64,000 nucleotides of DNA from Halomonas denitrificans (GCF_003056305.1 NZ_PYVX01000005.1:1-64000), one strand, 5' to 3'. Positions 49,622-60,510 are shown, numbered from the stretch's first letter. The notes: generated by a model not told the origin, from the letters alone. Made by a program: numbers and translations.

Positions 49622-51333
49622 GCGGCGAGGCGCGCAGCGGCGTGACGCCGCGTCGTCCCCCGCCCACGGCCCCCATGGGCAAGGCCCGCTACCGGCTGAT
49701 GATGGGCCTGGTGGTGCTGGGCCTGGCGCTGCTGGCCGGGCGCATCGTCGACCTGCACGTCTTCGACCGCCCCTTCCTGCAGGGGCAGGGCGACGCCCGC
49801 ACCCTGCGCACCGACACCATCCCCGCCCACCGCGGCATGATCACCGATCGCCACGGCGAGCCGCTGGCCATCTCCACGCCGGTGGTGACGCTCTGGGCCA
49901 ACCCCCAGGACCTGCCGGACGATGACATCCAGCGCCTGATGCTGGCCAACGCCCTCGGTCAGGAGCTCGAGACCCTCAACGAGCGCATCGCGCGCTATGC
50001 GACCCGCGAGTTCATGTACCTGCGCCGCCGCATGACCCCCGAGGCGGCGCAGCGGGTGCTCGCCCTGCGCGTGCCGGGCGTGCACGCCCGGGAGGAGTAC
50101 AAGCGCTACTACCCGGCCGGCGAGGTGAGCGCCCAGCTGCTGGGGGTGACCAACATCGACGATCAGGGTCAGGAGGGGCTCGAGCTCGCCTATCAGCCCT
50201 ACCTCGCCGGCGTGCCCGGCAAGCGGCGGGTGCTCAAGGACCGTCGCGGTCGCCTGGTGCGCGACCTCGAGCTTCTGCAGGAGGCGCAGCCCGGCGGCGA
50301 CCTCACCCTGGCGCTGGACCAGCGCCTGCAGTACATGGCCTATCGCGAGCTCAAGGCGGCGGTCACCGAGCACGACGCCGACGGCGGCAGCGTGGTGATG
50401 CTCGACGCCCGCACCGGCGAGGTGCTGGCCATGGCCAACCAGCCCTCCTACAACCCCAACGACCGCACCGGCCTCGACCCCCAGGGGCTGCGTAACCGGG
50501 CCATTGTCGACACCTACGAGCCGGGCTCGGTGGTGAAGCCCCTGGCGATGGCGGCGATGATCGAGCACGGCGATGTGGCGCCGGATACGGTGGTCGACAC
50601 CTCGCCCGGCTGGATGGTCATCGATCGCTTCACTATCAAGGACATCCGCAACTACGGCGAGCTGGACCTGGCCGGCATCCTCGAGAAGTCCTCGAACGTC
50701 GGCATGTCCCGGCTGGCCCTGCGCCTGGAGGAGCCGGTGATCCCGGCCACCTACCGCGCCCTGGGGCTGGGGCAGAGCCCCGGCACCGGCTTCCCCGGCG
50801 AGGCCACCGGCAGCATCCCGGCCCCGGTGCGCTGGTCGAGCAGCCAGTGGGCGGCGCTCTCCTACGGCTATGGCCTGTCGACCTCGGCGCTGCAGCTGGC
50901 CAGCGCCTTCACCGCCATCGCCAACGAGGGGCGGCGCCTGCCGCCCTCGCTGCTCAAGCTCGCCGAGCCGCCGGCCGGCGAGCCGGTGATCGACCCCGAC
51001 GTGGCCCGCCGGGTGCTCGGGATGATGGATCAGGTCGTCGAGCCGGGCACCGGCGCCCGCCGGGCCCTGGTGCCGGGCTATCGGGTCGCCGGCAAGACCG
51101 GCACCGTGCGCAAGACCGCCGCCGGCGGCTACCAGGAGCAGGCCTATCGGGGCCTGTTCGTCGGGATCGCCCCGGTCTCGGACCCGCGGATCGTCACCGT
51201 GGTGATGATCGACCACCCGCGGGGCGACAGCTACTACGGCGGGGCGGTCGCCGCCCCGGTCTTCTCGCGGGTGGTGGGCAACGCCCTGCGCCTGCTCGAC
51301 GTGCCCCCGGATGCCCGGGCGCAGGATCCATGA
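49618..51333 (+). CDS. ftsI: Septal peptidoglycan transpeptidase FtsI (PBP3)
   Basis: 571 residues. Membrane anchor (~25-43, LMMGLVVLGLALLAG), a dimerisation/pedestal domain, and a transpeptidase domain with SVVK (Ser304-Lys307; many relatives have STVK), SSN (358-360) and KTGT (493-496). It crosslinks septal wall with the FtsW glycosyltransferase; target of beta-lactams such as aztreonam. The start overlaps ftsL by 4 bp. Confidence 0.98.
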   Translation: MSGEARSGVTPRRPPPTAPMGKARYRLMMGLVVLGLALLAGRIVDLHVFDRPFLQGQGDARTLRTDTIPAHRGMITDRHGEPLAISTPVVTLWANPQDLPDDDIQRLMLANALGQELETLNERIARYATREFMYLRRRMTPEAAQRVLALRVPGVHAREEYKRYYPAGEVSAQLLGVTNIDDQGQEGLELAYQPYLAGVPGKRRVLKDRRGRLVRDLELLQEAQPGGDLTLALDQRLQYMAYRELKAAVTEHDADGGSVVMLDARTGEVLAMANQPSYNPNDRTGLDPQGLRNRAIVDTYEPGSVVKPLAMAAMIEHGDVAPDTVVDTSPGWMVIDRFTIKDIRNYGELDLAGILEKSSNVGMSRLALRLEEPVIPATYRALGLGQSPGTGFPGEATGSIPAPVRWSSSQWAALSYGYGLSTSALQLASAFTAIANEGRRLPPSLLKLAEPPAGEPVIDPDVARRVLGMMDQVVEPGTGARRALVPGYRVAGKTGTVRKTAAGGYQEQAYRGLFVGIAPVSDPRIVTVVMIDHPRGDSYYGGAVAAPVFSRVVGNALRLLDVPPDARAQDP

Positions 51334-51355
51334 TGGCAATGCCAGGAGAGACGAG

Positions 51356-52864
51356 ATGCAGCTGAGTGCCGAGCGACTCGAAGCGGGCCTGGTCGGCCTC
51401 TGGCCCGACAGCCGCCATGCCCTGGCCGGCATCGGCCTGCCCGATGCCGTGCGCCTGGTCCTCGACAGCCGCCGGGTCGGCGCGGGCGACGTCTTCGTCG
51501 CGGTGCCCGGCGTGACGGTCGACGGCCGCGACTACATCGACCAGGCGCTGGCCGCCGGGGCGGCGCTGGTGCTGGCCCACGACGACGGCCGGGCCGGGCC
51601 GGAGAGCCCACGGGTGCTGTGGCTCGCCGGGCTGCGCGAGGCCCAGGGGGAACTGGGCCGGGTGCTGTTCGACGTGCCGGCGGCGCTGGAGCTGATCGGC
51701 GTGACCGGCACCAACGGCAAGAGCTCGGTGACCCACTACCTGGCCGAGCTGAGCCAGGCTCTCGGCGTGGAAGCGGGCCTGATCGGCACCCTCGGCCATG
51801 GCCGCCCCGGCGCCCTGGCGGCGGGCCGGCTGACCACGCCGGGGCCGCTGGCGCTGCAGGCGGCGCTCGGTGAGCTGGCCGCCGAGGGGGTGACGCGGGT
51901 CGCCATGGAGGCCTCCTCCCACGCCCTGGAGCAGGGGCGTCTCGACGGGGCCAGCGTGCGGGCGGCGGTGTTCACCAACCTGAGCCGCGATCACCTCGAC
52001 TACCACGGCAGCATGGCGGCCTACGCCGCCGCCAAGGCGCGACTGTTCCGTCGCCACGAGCTCGAACTCGCCGTGGTCAACGGCGACGATCCCCTGGCGC
52101 GCCTGATGCTCGCCGGCGTGCATCGTGGCGTGCGGGTGCTGGCGGTGGGCCAGGACGAGGCGGTGACCCTGCGTGTCGTCGACTGGCTCGCCCATGCCGG
52201 CGGCCAGCGCGCGCTGATCGCCACCCCCGACGGCGAACGCGAGCTCGAGCTTGCGCTGATGGGGCGCTTCAGCCTGGACAACGTGCTGCTGGCCATCGCC
52301 ACCCTGCACGGCCTGGGGCACTCCCTCGAGGCGCTCTTCGCGGCGGCGGCGACGCTATCTCCGGTGCCGGGACGCATGGCGCCGCTGTCGCGCCCGGGCG
52401 CGCCCACGGTGGTCATCGACTACGCCCACACGCCGGATGCCCTGGACAATGCCCTGGCGGCGCTGCGCGCCCACCTGCCGGGCGAGGGGCGGCTGTGGTG
52501 CCTGTTCGGCTGCGGCGGCGACCGCGACAGCGGCAAGCGGCCGCTGATGGCCCAGGCCGCGGCGCGTCATGCCGACGTGCTGGTGGTCACCGACGACAAC
52601 CCCCGCGGCGAGGCGCCCGAGGCGATTCGCGCCCAGGTCCTCGCGGGCCTGGAGGAGAGCACCGGCGGCGAGGTGCGCGAGATCGACGGCCGTGGCGCGG
52701 CCATCGCCCGGGTGCTGGCCGAGGCCGCCCCCGATGACGTGGTGCTGATCGCCGGCAAGGGCCACGAGGACTACCAGGAGGTGGCGGGCGTGCGCCACGC
52801 CTTCTCCGATCTCGCCGAGGCCGAGCGCGGCCTGGCGCGCCGGGTCGGGGAGGGCGCACGATGA
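51356..52864 (+). CDS. murE: UDP-MurNAc-tripeptide synthetase MurE (meso-DAP type)
   Basis: 502 residues from the ATG at 51356 with AGGAG upstream. P-loop TGTNGKSS (117-124); carbamylated-Lys and Mg segment THYLAE and MEASSHALEQGR; DNPR motif (Asp414-Arg417 in TDDNPRGE), diagnostic for meso-diaminopimelate addition. Overlaps murF by 4 bp. Confidence 0.97.
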   Translation: MQLSAERLEAGLVGLWPDSRHALAGIGLPDAVRLVLDSRRVGAGDVFVAVPGVTVDGRDYIDQALAAGAALVLAHDDGRAGPESPRVLWLAGLREAQGELGRVLFDVPAALELIGVTGTNGKSSVTHYLAELSQALGVEAGLIGTLGHGRPGALAAGRLTTPGPLALQAALGELAAEGVTRVAMEASSHALEQGRLDGASVRAAVFTNLSRDHLDYHGSMAAYAAAKARLFRRHELELAVVNGDDPLARLMLAGVHRGVRVLAVGQDEAVTLRVVDWLAHAGGQRALIATPDGERELELALMGRFSLDNVLLAIATLHGLGHSLEALFAAAATLSPVPGRMAPLSRPGAPTVVIDYAHTPDALDNALAALRAHLPGEGRLWCLFGCGGDRDSGKRPLMAQAAARHADVLVVTDDNPRGEAPEAIRAQVLAGLEESTGGEVREIDGRGAAIARVLAEAAPDDVVLIAGKGHEDYQEVAGVRHAFSDLAEAERGLARRVGEGAR

Positions 52865-54228
52865 GCGGCGTCGGCCTGGGGACCCTGGCCGAGGTCGCGG
52901 CCGCCCTGGGTCTGCCCCGGCCCGATGAAGATCACGCCGTCGATGCCATCGTCACCGATACCCGGCGCCTCGCCCCCGGCGCGCTCTTCGTGGCGCTGGT
53001 GGGCGAGCGCTTCGACGCCCACGACTTCCTGGCCCAGGCCCGGGATGCCGGCGCCGTGGCGGCGCTGGTCGAGCGCCCGGTGGACGACCCGCTGCTCCAG
53101 CTGGTGGTGCCCGACACCCGGCTCGCCCTGGGGCTGCTCGCCCGGGCGCGGCGCCGGGCCTGGGCGGGCGACCTGGTCGCCGTCACCGGCAACAGCGGCA
53201 AGACCACGGTCAAGCAGATGCTGGCGACCCTGCTCGGCCGGCGCGGCGCGACGCTCGCCACCCAGGGCAACCTCAACAACGACATCGGCGCGCCCCTGAC
53301 GCTGCTGGCCCTCGAGTCCGGCCACCGCCAGGCGGTGGTGGAGCTCGGCGCCAACCACCTGGGCGAGATCGCCTGGACCACGGCCCTGGCCGCGCCCCGG
53401 GTGGCAATCATCACCAACGTCACCGGCGCCCACGTCGGCGAGTTCGGCGGCACGGGGCGCATCGCCCAGGCCAAGGCCGAGATCCTTGCCGGCCTGCCCG
53501 ACGACGGTGTGGCGGTGCTCAATCGCGACGACGCCTTCTTCGCCACCTGGGCAAGCCTCGCCGCCCCCCGGGAGGTGCTCGACTTCGGGCTCGATCCCCG
53601 GGCGCGGGTGCACGCCGCGGCGCTGGCCTGCGACGCCCTCGGGCGCTATGCTTTCACGCTTGTCCGGGACGGCCGCGAGCTCGGCCGGGTCCAGCTGGCC
53701 CTGATGGGGCGCCACAACGTGGCCAACGCCCTGGCCGCCGCGGCCGCGGCCCTGGCCATGGGGCTCGAGGCGGCCGAGGTGCTGGCCGGGCTCGCCGCGG
53801 TGGCACCGATGCCGGGCCGACTGAGCGCCGTGGAGGGCCTCAAGGCCACGCGCCTCTTGGACGATACATACAATGCCAACCCCGGCGCGGTGAAGGCGGC
53901 GCTCGATGTCCTCGTGACGCTGCCCGGTCCGCACTGGTGCCTGCTCGGCGCCATGGGAGAACTGGGGGGCGAGTCCGACCGGCTGCATGCCGAGCTCGGA
54001 CACTATGCGCGGGAACGGGGCATCGACTTCCTGGGTACCCTGGGCGAGCCGGCACGGCCGGCCAGCCAGGCCTTCGGTGAAGGCGGGGCCCACTTCGACG
54101 ATCGGGAGGCGCTGACGCGCCACGTCCTCCACCATCTACCGCCCGGGGCCAGCGTGCTGGTCAAGGGCTCGCGCAGCGCCGGCATGGAACACGTCGTGGC
54201 CGCCCTGCGCGCGGATGCATCAAGGTGA
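52861..54228 (+). CDS. murF: UDP-MurNAc-tripeptide-D-Ala-D-Ala ligase MurF
   Basis: 455 residues. Mur ligase fold with P-loop VTGNSGKTTVKQML near residues 109-122, LNNDIGAPLTLL, and C-terminal LLDDTYNANPGAVKAAL with LVKGSRSAGMEHVV. It adds D-Ala-D-Ala to the stem peptide, completing the cytosolic precursor for MraY. Confidence 0.97.
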   Translation: MSGVGLGTLAEVAAALGLPRPDEDHAVDAIVTDTRRLAPGALFVALVGERFDAHDFLAQARDAGAVAALVERPVDDPLLQLVVPDTRLALGLLARARRRAWAGDLVAVTGNSGKTTVKQMLATLLGRRGATLATQGNLNNDIGAPLTLLALESGHRQAVVELGANHLGEIAWTTALAAPRVAIITNVTGAHVGEFGGTGRIAQAKAEILAGLPDDGVAVLNRDDAFFATWASLAAPREVLDFGLDPRARVHAAALACDALGRYAFTLVRDGRELGRVQLALMGRHNVANALAAAAAALAMGLEAAEVLAGLAAVAPMPGRLSAVEGLKATRLLDDTYNANPGAVKAALDVLVTLPGPHWCLLGAMGELGGESDRLHAELGHYARERGIDFLGTLGEPARPASQAFGEGGAHFDDREALTRHVLHHLPPGASVLVKGSRSAGMEHVVAALRADASR

Positions 54229-54237
54229 ACGCACTAC

Positions 54238-55320
54238 ATGCTGCTCTTTCTGGCTGACTTCCTGGCGCAATTCCAGAGCGCCTTCAACGTTTTCGACTAT
54301 CTGACCCTGCGCATGATCCTGGGGACCCTGACCGCCCTGGTGCTCTGCCTGTGGCTCGGGCCGCTGATGATCCGCCGCCTGGTGGAGCGCCAGATCGGCC
54401 AGGCGGTGCGCGACGACGGTCCCCAGTCCCACCTCTCCAAGGCCGGCACGCCGACCATGGGCGGGGCGATGATCCTGATGGCCATCGCGGTCAGCACCCT
54501 GCTGTGGGGCGATCTGACCAACCACTACGTCTGGCTGGTGCTGGCGGTGACCCTGGGCTTCGGCGCCATCGGCTGGGTCGACGACTTCCGCAAGGTGGTG
54601 GAGAAGAACCCGCGGGGCCTGCCGGCGCGCTGGAAGTACTTCTGGCAGTCGCTGATCGGCCTCTCGGCGGCGCTGGTGCTCTACGTCACGGCGGCCTCGC
54701 CGGTGGAGACCAGCCTGATCGTGCCGGTGTTCAAGGAGTTCGTGCTGCCGCTGGGCGTCTTCTACGTGGTGCTGACCTACCTGGTCATCGTCGGCAGCTC
54801 CAACGCGGTCAACCTCACCGACGGCCTCGACGGCCTGGCGATCATGCCCACGGTGCTGGTGGCCATGGGGCTCGCGGTGTTCGCCTATGCCAGCGGCAAC
54901 ACCGTCTTCTCCGACTACCTGCAGATCCCCTTCATTCCCGGCGCCGGCGAGCTGGCGGTGTTCTGTGCGACCATCGCCGGGGCCGGCCTTGGCTTCTTGT
55001 GGTTCAACACCTACCCGGCCCAGGTTTTCATGGGCGACGTGGGCGCGCTGGCGCTGGGCGCGGCGCTGGGCGTGGTCGCGGTGATCGTGCGCCAGGAGGT
55101 GGTGCTGTTCATCATGGGCGGGATCTTCGTCATGGAGACCGTCTCGGTGATCCTGCAGGTGGGCTCCTACAAGCTCACCGGGCGCCGCATCTTCCGCATG
55201 GCGCCGCTGCACCACCACTACGAGCTCAAGGGGTGGCCGGAGCCGCGGGTCATCGTGCGCTTCTGGATCATCACCGTGGTGCTGGTGCTGATCGGCCTGG
55301 CCACCCTCAAGGTCCGCTGA
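54238..55320 (+). CDS. mraY: Phospho-MurNAc-pentapeptide transferase MraY
   Basis: 360 residues, ten membrane spans. Catalytic motifs: [17 protein letters not shown] (Asp pair), [13 protein letters not shown], and the cytosolic [15 protein letters not shown] (His triad). It transfers phospho-MurNAc-pentapeptide to undecaprenyl phosphate, forming lipid I. 9 bp after murF. Confidence 0.98.
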   Translation: MLLFLADFLAQFQSAFNVFDYLTLRMILGTLTALVLCLWLGPLMIRRLVERQIGQAVRDDGPQSHLSKAGTPTMGGAMILMAIAVSTLLWGDLTNHYVWLVLAVTLGFGAIGWVDDFRKVVEKNPRGLPARWKYFWQSLIGLSAALVLYVTAASPVETSLIVPVFKEFVLPLGVFYVVLTYLVIVGSSNAVNLTDGLDGLAIMPTVLVAMGLAVFAYASGNTVFSDYLQIPFIPGAGELAVFCATIAGAGLGFLWFNTYPAQVFMGDVGALALGAALGVVAVIVRQEVVLFIMGGIFVMETVSVILQVGSYKLTGRRIFRMAPLHHHYELKGWPEPRVIVRFWIITVVLVLIGLATLKVR

Positions 55321-55357
55321 TCGCCGCGGGCCGATCGCCATCCGCAAGGAGCGCAAG

Positions 55358-56734
55358 ATGCACAAGGTGCCGAAGGGAGTGACGCTGGTGGTCGGGCTCG
55401 GGCTCTCCGGGCGGGCCATCTGTCGCCACCTCAGCCGGCTCGGCGTGCCCTTCATGGTCGCCGACACCCGCGCCGCGCCGCCCGGGCTCGAGGCCTTCCG
55501 GACCGCCCACCCGGACGTCGCCTTCCTGGGCGGACCGCTCAGCGACCTCGATCTTAGCGGGGTCGAGGAGGTGGTGCTGAGCCCCGGGGTCGATCCGGCC
55601 ACGCCGGGCCTCGCCGCGCTCGCCGGGCGCACCCGCGGGGCCACGGGCGAGCCGCTGGTGGTCGGCGAGATCGCGCTCTTCGTGCGCGCGGCCCGGGCGC
55701 CCATCGCCGCCATCACCGGCTCGAACGCCAAGTCCACGGTCACCACCCTGGTCGGCGAGATGGCCCGCGAGGCCGGCGTGCGTGTCGCCGTGGGCGGCAA
55801 CCTCGGTACTCCGGCCCTGGACCTGCTGGTCGAGGTGCCCGATGCCGAGCTCTTCGTGCTGGAGCTCTCCAGCTTCCAGCTCGAGACCACGCCCTCACTC
55901 GGCGCCGAGACGGCGGCCTTCCTCAACCTCTCCGAGGACCACCTCGACCGCCACGGCGACATGGCAGGCTACCGCGCCGCCAAGCTAGGCGTCTTCCGCG
56001 GCGCCCGGCATGGCGTGGTCAACGCCGAGGACCCCCTGACCTGGCCGGCGACGCCGCTGCCCGCCGAGGAGCGCTTCACCACCGCCGCCCCCGGGGCGGG
56101 GGAGTGGGGGATCGGGCGCTACCAGGGCGCCGACTGGCTGATGCATGGTGACACGCCGCTGATGTCGGCCGCCGAGATGCGCCTGCCCGGTCGCCACAAC
56201 CAGGCCAACGCCCTGGCCGCCCTGGCGATGGGCACCCGGCTGGGGCTGCCCCTCGCCGCGATGCTCGCGGTGCTCAGGCGCTTCGCCGGACTGCCCCACC
56301 GCGGCGAGCTGGTCGCCGAGATCGACGGCGTGCGCTGGATCAACGACTCCAAGGGCACCAACGTCGGGGCGACCCTGGCCGCCATTGCGGGCCTGGGGCC
56401 GACCCTCGACGGGCGCCTGATCCTGCTCGCCGGCGGGGTCGGCAAGGGCGCCGATTTCCGCCCCCTGGCGGCGCCGCTGGCGCGCCACGGCCGCGAGGCG
56501 ATCCTCTTCGGGCGCGACGCCGAGCGCCTCGCGCAGGCCCTGGCGGGCCGGCTGCCGCTGACCCGGGTCGACGACCTGGACGCGGCGATGGCCCGGGCCG
56601 CCGAGATCGCCGCGCCGGGCGACTGCGTGCTGCTCTCGCCGGCCTGCGCGAGTCTCGATCAGTTCCGCGACTACCAGGCCCGCGGCGAGGCCTTCCGCCA
56701 GACGGTGCTGCGGCTGGCCGAGGAGGGCGCATGA
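55358..56734 (+). CDS. murD: UDP-MurNAc-L-Ala:D-Glu ligase MurD
   Basis: 458 residues. N-terminal Rossmann-like domain (TLVVGLGLSGRAICRHL), P-loop GSNAKSTVTTL near 126-136 (the usual GTNGKST is GSNAKST here, a form I associate with this part of the gammaproteobacteria), LELSSFQLE, GRHNQANALAALA and NDSKGTNVGATLAAI. It adds D-glutamate to UDP-MurNAc-L-Ala. Overlaps ftsW by 4 bp. Confidence 0.97.
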   Translation: MHKVPKGVTLVVGLGLSGRAICRHLSRLGVPFMVADTRAAPPGLEAFRTAHPDVAFLGGPLSDLDLSGVEEVVLSPGVDPATPGLAALAGRTRGATGEPLVVGEIALFVRAARAPIAAITGSNAKSTVTTLVGEMAREAGVRVAVGGNLGTPALDLLVEVPDAELFVLELSSFQLETTPSLGAETAAFLNLSEDHLDRHGDMAGYRAAKLGVFRGARHGVVNAEDPLTWPATPLPAEERFTTAAPGAGEWGIGRYQGADWLMHGDTPLMSAAEMRLPGRHNQANALAALAMGTRLGLPLAAMLAVLRRFAGLPHRGELVAEIDGVRWINDSKGTNVGATLAAIAGLGPTLDGRLILLAGGVGKGADFRPLAAPLARHGREAILFGRDAERLAQALAGRLPLTRVDDLDAAMARAAEIAAPGDCVLLSPACASLDQFRDYQARGEAFRQTVLRLAEEGA

Positions 56735-57954
56735 GCCGGTTCGCACGTCTTCGCCAGCGCCTGAGCACTGCCGATCAGCCCTTCGACGGCTGGCTGGTGC
56801 TCGCCGCGCTCTCGCTGCTGCTGATTGGCTGGGTGATGGTGACCTCGGCCTCCAGCGAGGTCGCCTCGAGCCTGACCGGCAACGCCTGGTACTTCAGCCT
56901 GCGCCACGGCACCTTCCTGCTGGCGGCGCTGGCCGCCGGGGCGCTGGCGCTGCGCGTGCCGCTGGCCTGGTGGAAGGCCAACGGCCCGCTGCTGCTGCTG
57001 GTGGGCCTCGCGCTGCTGGCGCTGGTGCTGCTGGTGGGCCGCGAGGTCAACGGCAGCCGTCGCTGGCTGTCGCTGCCCGGCGTGCCCTTCAACCTGCAGG
57101 CCTCCGAGGTCGCCAAGTTCTGCCTGATCATCTACATGGCCGGCTATCTGGAGCGTTTCCTGCCCCAGGTGCGCCGCGAGTGGGGCGCCTTCCTGCGCCC
57201 CCTGGTGGTCATGGCCGTGGTGGCGGGCCTGCTGATCCTCGAGCCTGACTACGGCGCCGTGGTGGTGATGACCGGCGCGGTGATGGGCATGCTGCTGATG
57301 GCCGGGGCCCCCTGGGGGCGTTTTCTGGTGCTGCTGCTGCTGGTCGGGGCGCTCGGCGCCCTGGCCGCCGTCGCCGAGCCCTATCGCATGGCGCGCCTGA
57401 CCAGCTTCGCCGATCCCTGGGCCGACCAGTTCGCCAGCGGCTATCAGCTTACCCAGGCGCTGATCGCCTTCGGGCGGGGCCACTGGCTCGGCATGGGGCT
57501 TGGTAACAGCGTGCAGAAGCTCTTCTACCTGCCCGAGGCCCACACCGACTTCGTCTTCGCGGTGCTCGCCGAGGAGCTCGGCCTGGTCGGCGCGATCGCC
57601 GTGGTGGGGCTCTTCGCCCTGCTGATCTGGCGCGCCATGGCGGTGGGGCGGCGGGCCGAACTCGCCGGCCTGGCCTTCGCCGCCTCCGTGAGCTACGGCT
57701 TCGCCCTGGTCCTCGGCGCCCAGGCCTTCATCAACATCGCCGTGAGCACCGGCATGCTGCCCACCAAGGGCTTGACCCTGCCGCTGTTGAGCTACGGCGG
57801 CTCGAGCCTGGTGGTGAGCAGCGTGATGGTCGCCCTGCTGCTGCGCGCCGACATCGAGACCCGCGAGGTCCGCCGGCGCGCGCGCCCCACGGCCCGCCGG
57901 GCCGGGTCAGGCCAGTCACCCGGTGCCGGCAAGCGACAAGGAAGCACGTCATGA
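56731..57954 (+). CDS. ftsW: Septal peptidoglycan glycosyltransferase FtsW
   Basis: 407 residues, SEDS family, about ten spans. Conserved blocks: NGSRRWLSLPGVPFNLQASEVAKF (with the loop-2 Arg/Lys cluster), EPDYGAVVVM, the extracellular loop with SFADPWADQFASGYQLTQALIAFGRG containing the essential Asp, LPEAHTDFVFAVLAEELGL and LPLLSYGGSSL. It polymerises lipid II at the septum with FtsI. The basic C-terminal tail may be cytosolic. Overlaps murG by 4 bp. Confidence 0.97.
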   Translation: MSRFARLRQRLSTADQPFDGWLVLAALSLLLIGWVMVTSASSEVASSLTGNAWYFSLRHGTFLLAALAAGALALRVPLAWWKANGPLLLLVGLALLALVLLVGREVNGSRRWLSLPGVPFNLQASEVAKFCLIIYMAGYLERFLPQVRREWGAFLRPLVVMAVVAGLLILEPDYGAVVVMTGAVMGMLLMAGAPWGRFLVLLLLVGALGALAAVAEPYRMARLTSFADPWADQFASGYQLTQALIAFGRGHWLGMGLGNSVQKLFYLPEAHTDFVFAVLAEELGLVGAIAVVGLFALLIWRAMAVGRRAELAGLAFAASVSYGFALVLGAQAFINIAVSTGMLPTKGLTLPLLSYGGSSLVVSSVMVALLLRADIETREVRRRARPTARRAGSGQSPGAGKRQGSTS

Positions 57955-59036
57955 ATCGACAGCCAGGACGCCGCGTCCTGATCATGGCCGGCGGCACCGG
58001 CGGCCACGTCATCCCCGCGCTGTCGCTGGCCCGGGGGCTGGCCGAGGAGGGCGTCGAGGTCGCCTGGCTCGGCAGCCCGCGGGGCATCGAGAACCGCCTG
58101 GTGCCCGAGGCCGGCATTCCCCTGTCGCGCATCGCGGTGAGCGGCCTGCGCGGCAATGGCCTGGCCGGCTGGCTGATGGCGCCGCTGAATCTCGCGCGCG
58201 CGGTCTGGCAGGCGCGGCGGGTGATCAGTGAGTTCGACCCCCAGCTGGTGGTGGGCCTCGGCGGCTTCGCCAGCGGCCCCGGGGGGCTCGCGGCCTGGCT
58301 GATGCGCCGGCCGCTGGTGATCCACGAGCAGAACGCCGTGGCCGGGCTGACCAATCGCGCCCTCTCGCGCCTGGCGCGCCGCGTCTACGCCGCCTTTCCC
58401 CAGGCCTTTCCCGGCCGGGCCGAGGTGATCGGCAATCCGGTGCGCGCCGAGATCGCCGCGCTCGGCCGCTCGCCCCGTCGCGCCGCCGAGATGGCGGGAC
58501 GGCCCCTGCGCCTGCTGGTGGTAGGTGGCTCGCTGGGCGCCAAGGCTCTCAACGAGCGCCTGCCCGAGGCGCTCGCCGAGCTGCCCGGCGAGCGTCGCCC
58601 CGAGGTGCGCCACCAGGCCGGGCGCGACAAGGAGCGGGCGACCCGCGAGGCCTATACGGCCCAGGGGGTCGATGCCGAGGTCACGGCCTTCATCGACGAC
58701 ATGGCCGGCGCCTACGACTGGGCCGACCTGGTGGTCTGCCGGGCCGGCGCCCTTACCGTGGCCGAACTCGCCGCCGCGGCCAAGCCGGCGCTCTTCGTGC
58801 CCTTCCCCCACGCGGTGGACGATCACCAGACGGCCAATGCCCGGGCGCTGGTCGAGCAGCAGGCGGCCCGGCTGATGCCCCAGCAGGAAATGAGCGCAGC
58901 GGCGCTGGCCGAGTGCCTGGCGACGCTGCTGGACCCCGACACTCTCGCCACCATGGCGGCACGGGCCCGTGCCGGTGCCCATCTCGACGCCGTCGAGCGC
59001 CTGGTGGCCGGTTGCATGGAGACAGGTTTTGAGTGA
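57951..59036 (+). CDS. murG: UDP-GlcNAc:lipid I N-acetylglucosaminyltransferase MurG
   Basis: 361 residues, GT-B fold (GT28). N-terminal [47 protein letters not shown]-terminal [16 protein letters not shown] and [39 protein letters not shown] in pieces. Membrane-associated enzyme forming lipid II. The stop is overlapped by the proposed TTG start of murC. Confidence 0.97.
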   Translation: MNRQPGRRVLIMAGGTGGHVIPALSLARGLAEEGVEVAWLGSPRGIENRLVPEAGIPLSRIAVSGLRGNGLAGWLMAPLNLARAVWQARRVISEFDPQLVVGLGGFASGPGGLAAWLMRRPLVIHEQNAVAGLTNRALSRLARRVYAAFPQAFPGRAEVIGNPVRAEIAALGRSPRRAAEMAGRPLRLLVVGGSLGAKALNERLPEALAELPGERRPEVRHQAGRDKERATREAYTAQGVDAEVTAFIDDMAGAYDWADLVVCRAGALTVAELAAAAKPALFVPFPHAVDDHQTANARALVEQQAARLMPQQEMSAAALAECLATLLDPDTLATMAARARAGAHLDAVERLVAGCMETGFE

Positions 59037-60510
59037 CGAGACCCTCGGGCCGGTTCCCGGTCAGGCAACACCCCCGCATCCCGGCCGCGGGCTGGGCATG
59101 CGCCGGATTCGACGCATCCACTTCGTCGGCATCGGCGGGGCCGGCATGTGCGGCATCGCCGAGGTGCTGGCGAATCAGGGCTACGCGGTCAGCGGCAGCG
59201 ACCTGAAGGCCTCGCCAGTGGTGGCCCGCCTGCAAGAGTGCGGCATCCGCGTGGCCCTGGGGCACGCCGCCGAGCATGCCGCGGGCGCCGACGTGGTGGT
59301 GGTCTCCACCGCGGTGGACGAGACCAACCCCGAGATCCGCTGGGCCCACGAGCACCGCGTGCCGGTGGTGCGCCGCGCCGAGATGCTCGCCGAGCTGATG
59401 CGCTTTCGCCACGGCATCGCCGTGGCCGGCACCCACGGCAAGACCACCACCACCAGCCTCACGGCGACCCTGCTCGGCGAGGGCGGCCTCGATCCCACCT
59501 TCGTGATCGGCGGCAAGCTGACCAGCGCCGGCACCAATGCGCGGCTGGGCGAGGGCGACTACCTGGTGGCGGAGGCCGACGAGTCGGATGCCTCCTTCCT
59601 GCACCTGCAGCCCATGGTCTCCATCGTCACCAACATCGATGCCGACCACATGGCCACCTACGGCGGCGACTTCGAGCGGCTCAAGGGCACCTTCATCGAG
59701 TTCCTGCACAACCTGCCGTTCTACGGCCTGGCGATCCTGTGCATCGACGATCCCCACGTGCGCGGCCTGCTCGACCAGGTCAGCCGCCGCTTCGTGACCT
59801 ACGGCTTCAGCGAGGACGCCGACTACCGCATCGAGGACTTCGACCAGCGGGCCGGCGAGGTGCGCTTCACCGCCGTGCGCCCCGAGGGGCTGGCTCCCCT
59901 CGAGGTGCGCCTGGCCATGCCGGGCCGCCACAACGCGCTCAACGCCCTGGCGGCGATCGTGGTGGCGAGCGACGCCGGCGTCTCCGACGACGCCATCCTG
60001 CGCGGGCTCAGGCACTTCGAGGGCGTGGGACGTCGCTTCCAGGTGCACGGCCACTATCTCGCCCCCGAGGGCGAGGGCCAGGTGATGCTGGTCGACGACT
60101 ACGGCCACCACCCCCGCGAGGTGGAGATGGTGATCGACGCGGTCCGGGCGGGCTGGCCCGACCGGCGCCTGGTGATGGTCTACCAGCCGCACCGCTACTC
60201 GCGCACCCGCGACCTCTATGAAGACTTCGTGCGCGTGCTGGCCGGGGTCGACACCCTGCTGCTGCTCGACGTCTACAGCGCCGGGGAGGCACCGCTGGCC
60301 GGCGCCGACGGCCGCACCCTGGCCGGCTCGATCCGCCAGCGCGGCGCGGTCGATCCGATCTTCGTGCAGGACAAGAGCGAGCTGCCGGGGCTGCTGGCCC
60401 GCGTGCTGCGCCCCGACGATATCCTGATCACCCAGGGGGCCGGCGACGTGGGCGGCATCGCCCAGCGGCTGAGCGATGCCGCCCTTAATCTCGACGAGGT
60501 GACGCTATGA
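59029..60510 (+). CDS. murC: UDP-MurNAc:L-alanine ligase MurC
   Basis: 493 residues if started at TTG 59029 ([11 protein letters not shown]...), which overlaps the murG stop as its neighbours overlap, has GGAG 7 nt upstream and gives a length near E. coli MurC (491). The alternative ATG at 59098 ([17 protein letters not shown]) gives 470 residues with a weak ribosome site. Motifs: [18 protein letters not shown]-loop [32 protein letters not shown]. It adds the first amino acid of the stem peptide. Confidence 0.95.
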   Translation: MSDETLGPVPGQATPPHPGRGLGMRRIRRIHFVGIGGAGMCGIAEVLANQGYAVSGSDLKASPVVARLQECGIRVALGHAAEHAAGADVVVVSTAVDETNPEIRWAHEHRVPVVRRAEMLAELMRFRHGIAVAGTHGKTTTTSLTATLLGEGGLDPTFVIGGKLTSAGTNARLGEGDYLVAEADESDASFLHLQPMVSIVTNIDADHMATYGGDFERLKGTFIEFLHNLPFYGLAILCIDDPHVRGLLDQVSRRFVTYGFSEDADYRIEDFDQRAGEVRFTAVRPEGLAPLEVRLAMPGRHNALNALAAIVVASDAGVSDDAILRGLRHFEGVGRRFQVHGHYLAPEGEGQVMLVDDYGHHPREVEMVIDAVRAGWPDRRLVMVYQPHRYSRTRDLYEDFVRVLAGVDTLLLLDVYSAGEAPLAGADGRTLAGSIRQRGAVDPIFVQDKSELPGLLARVLRPDDILITQGAGDVGGIAQRLSDAALNLDEVTL

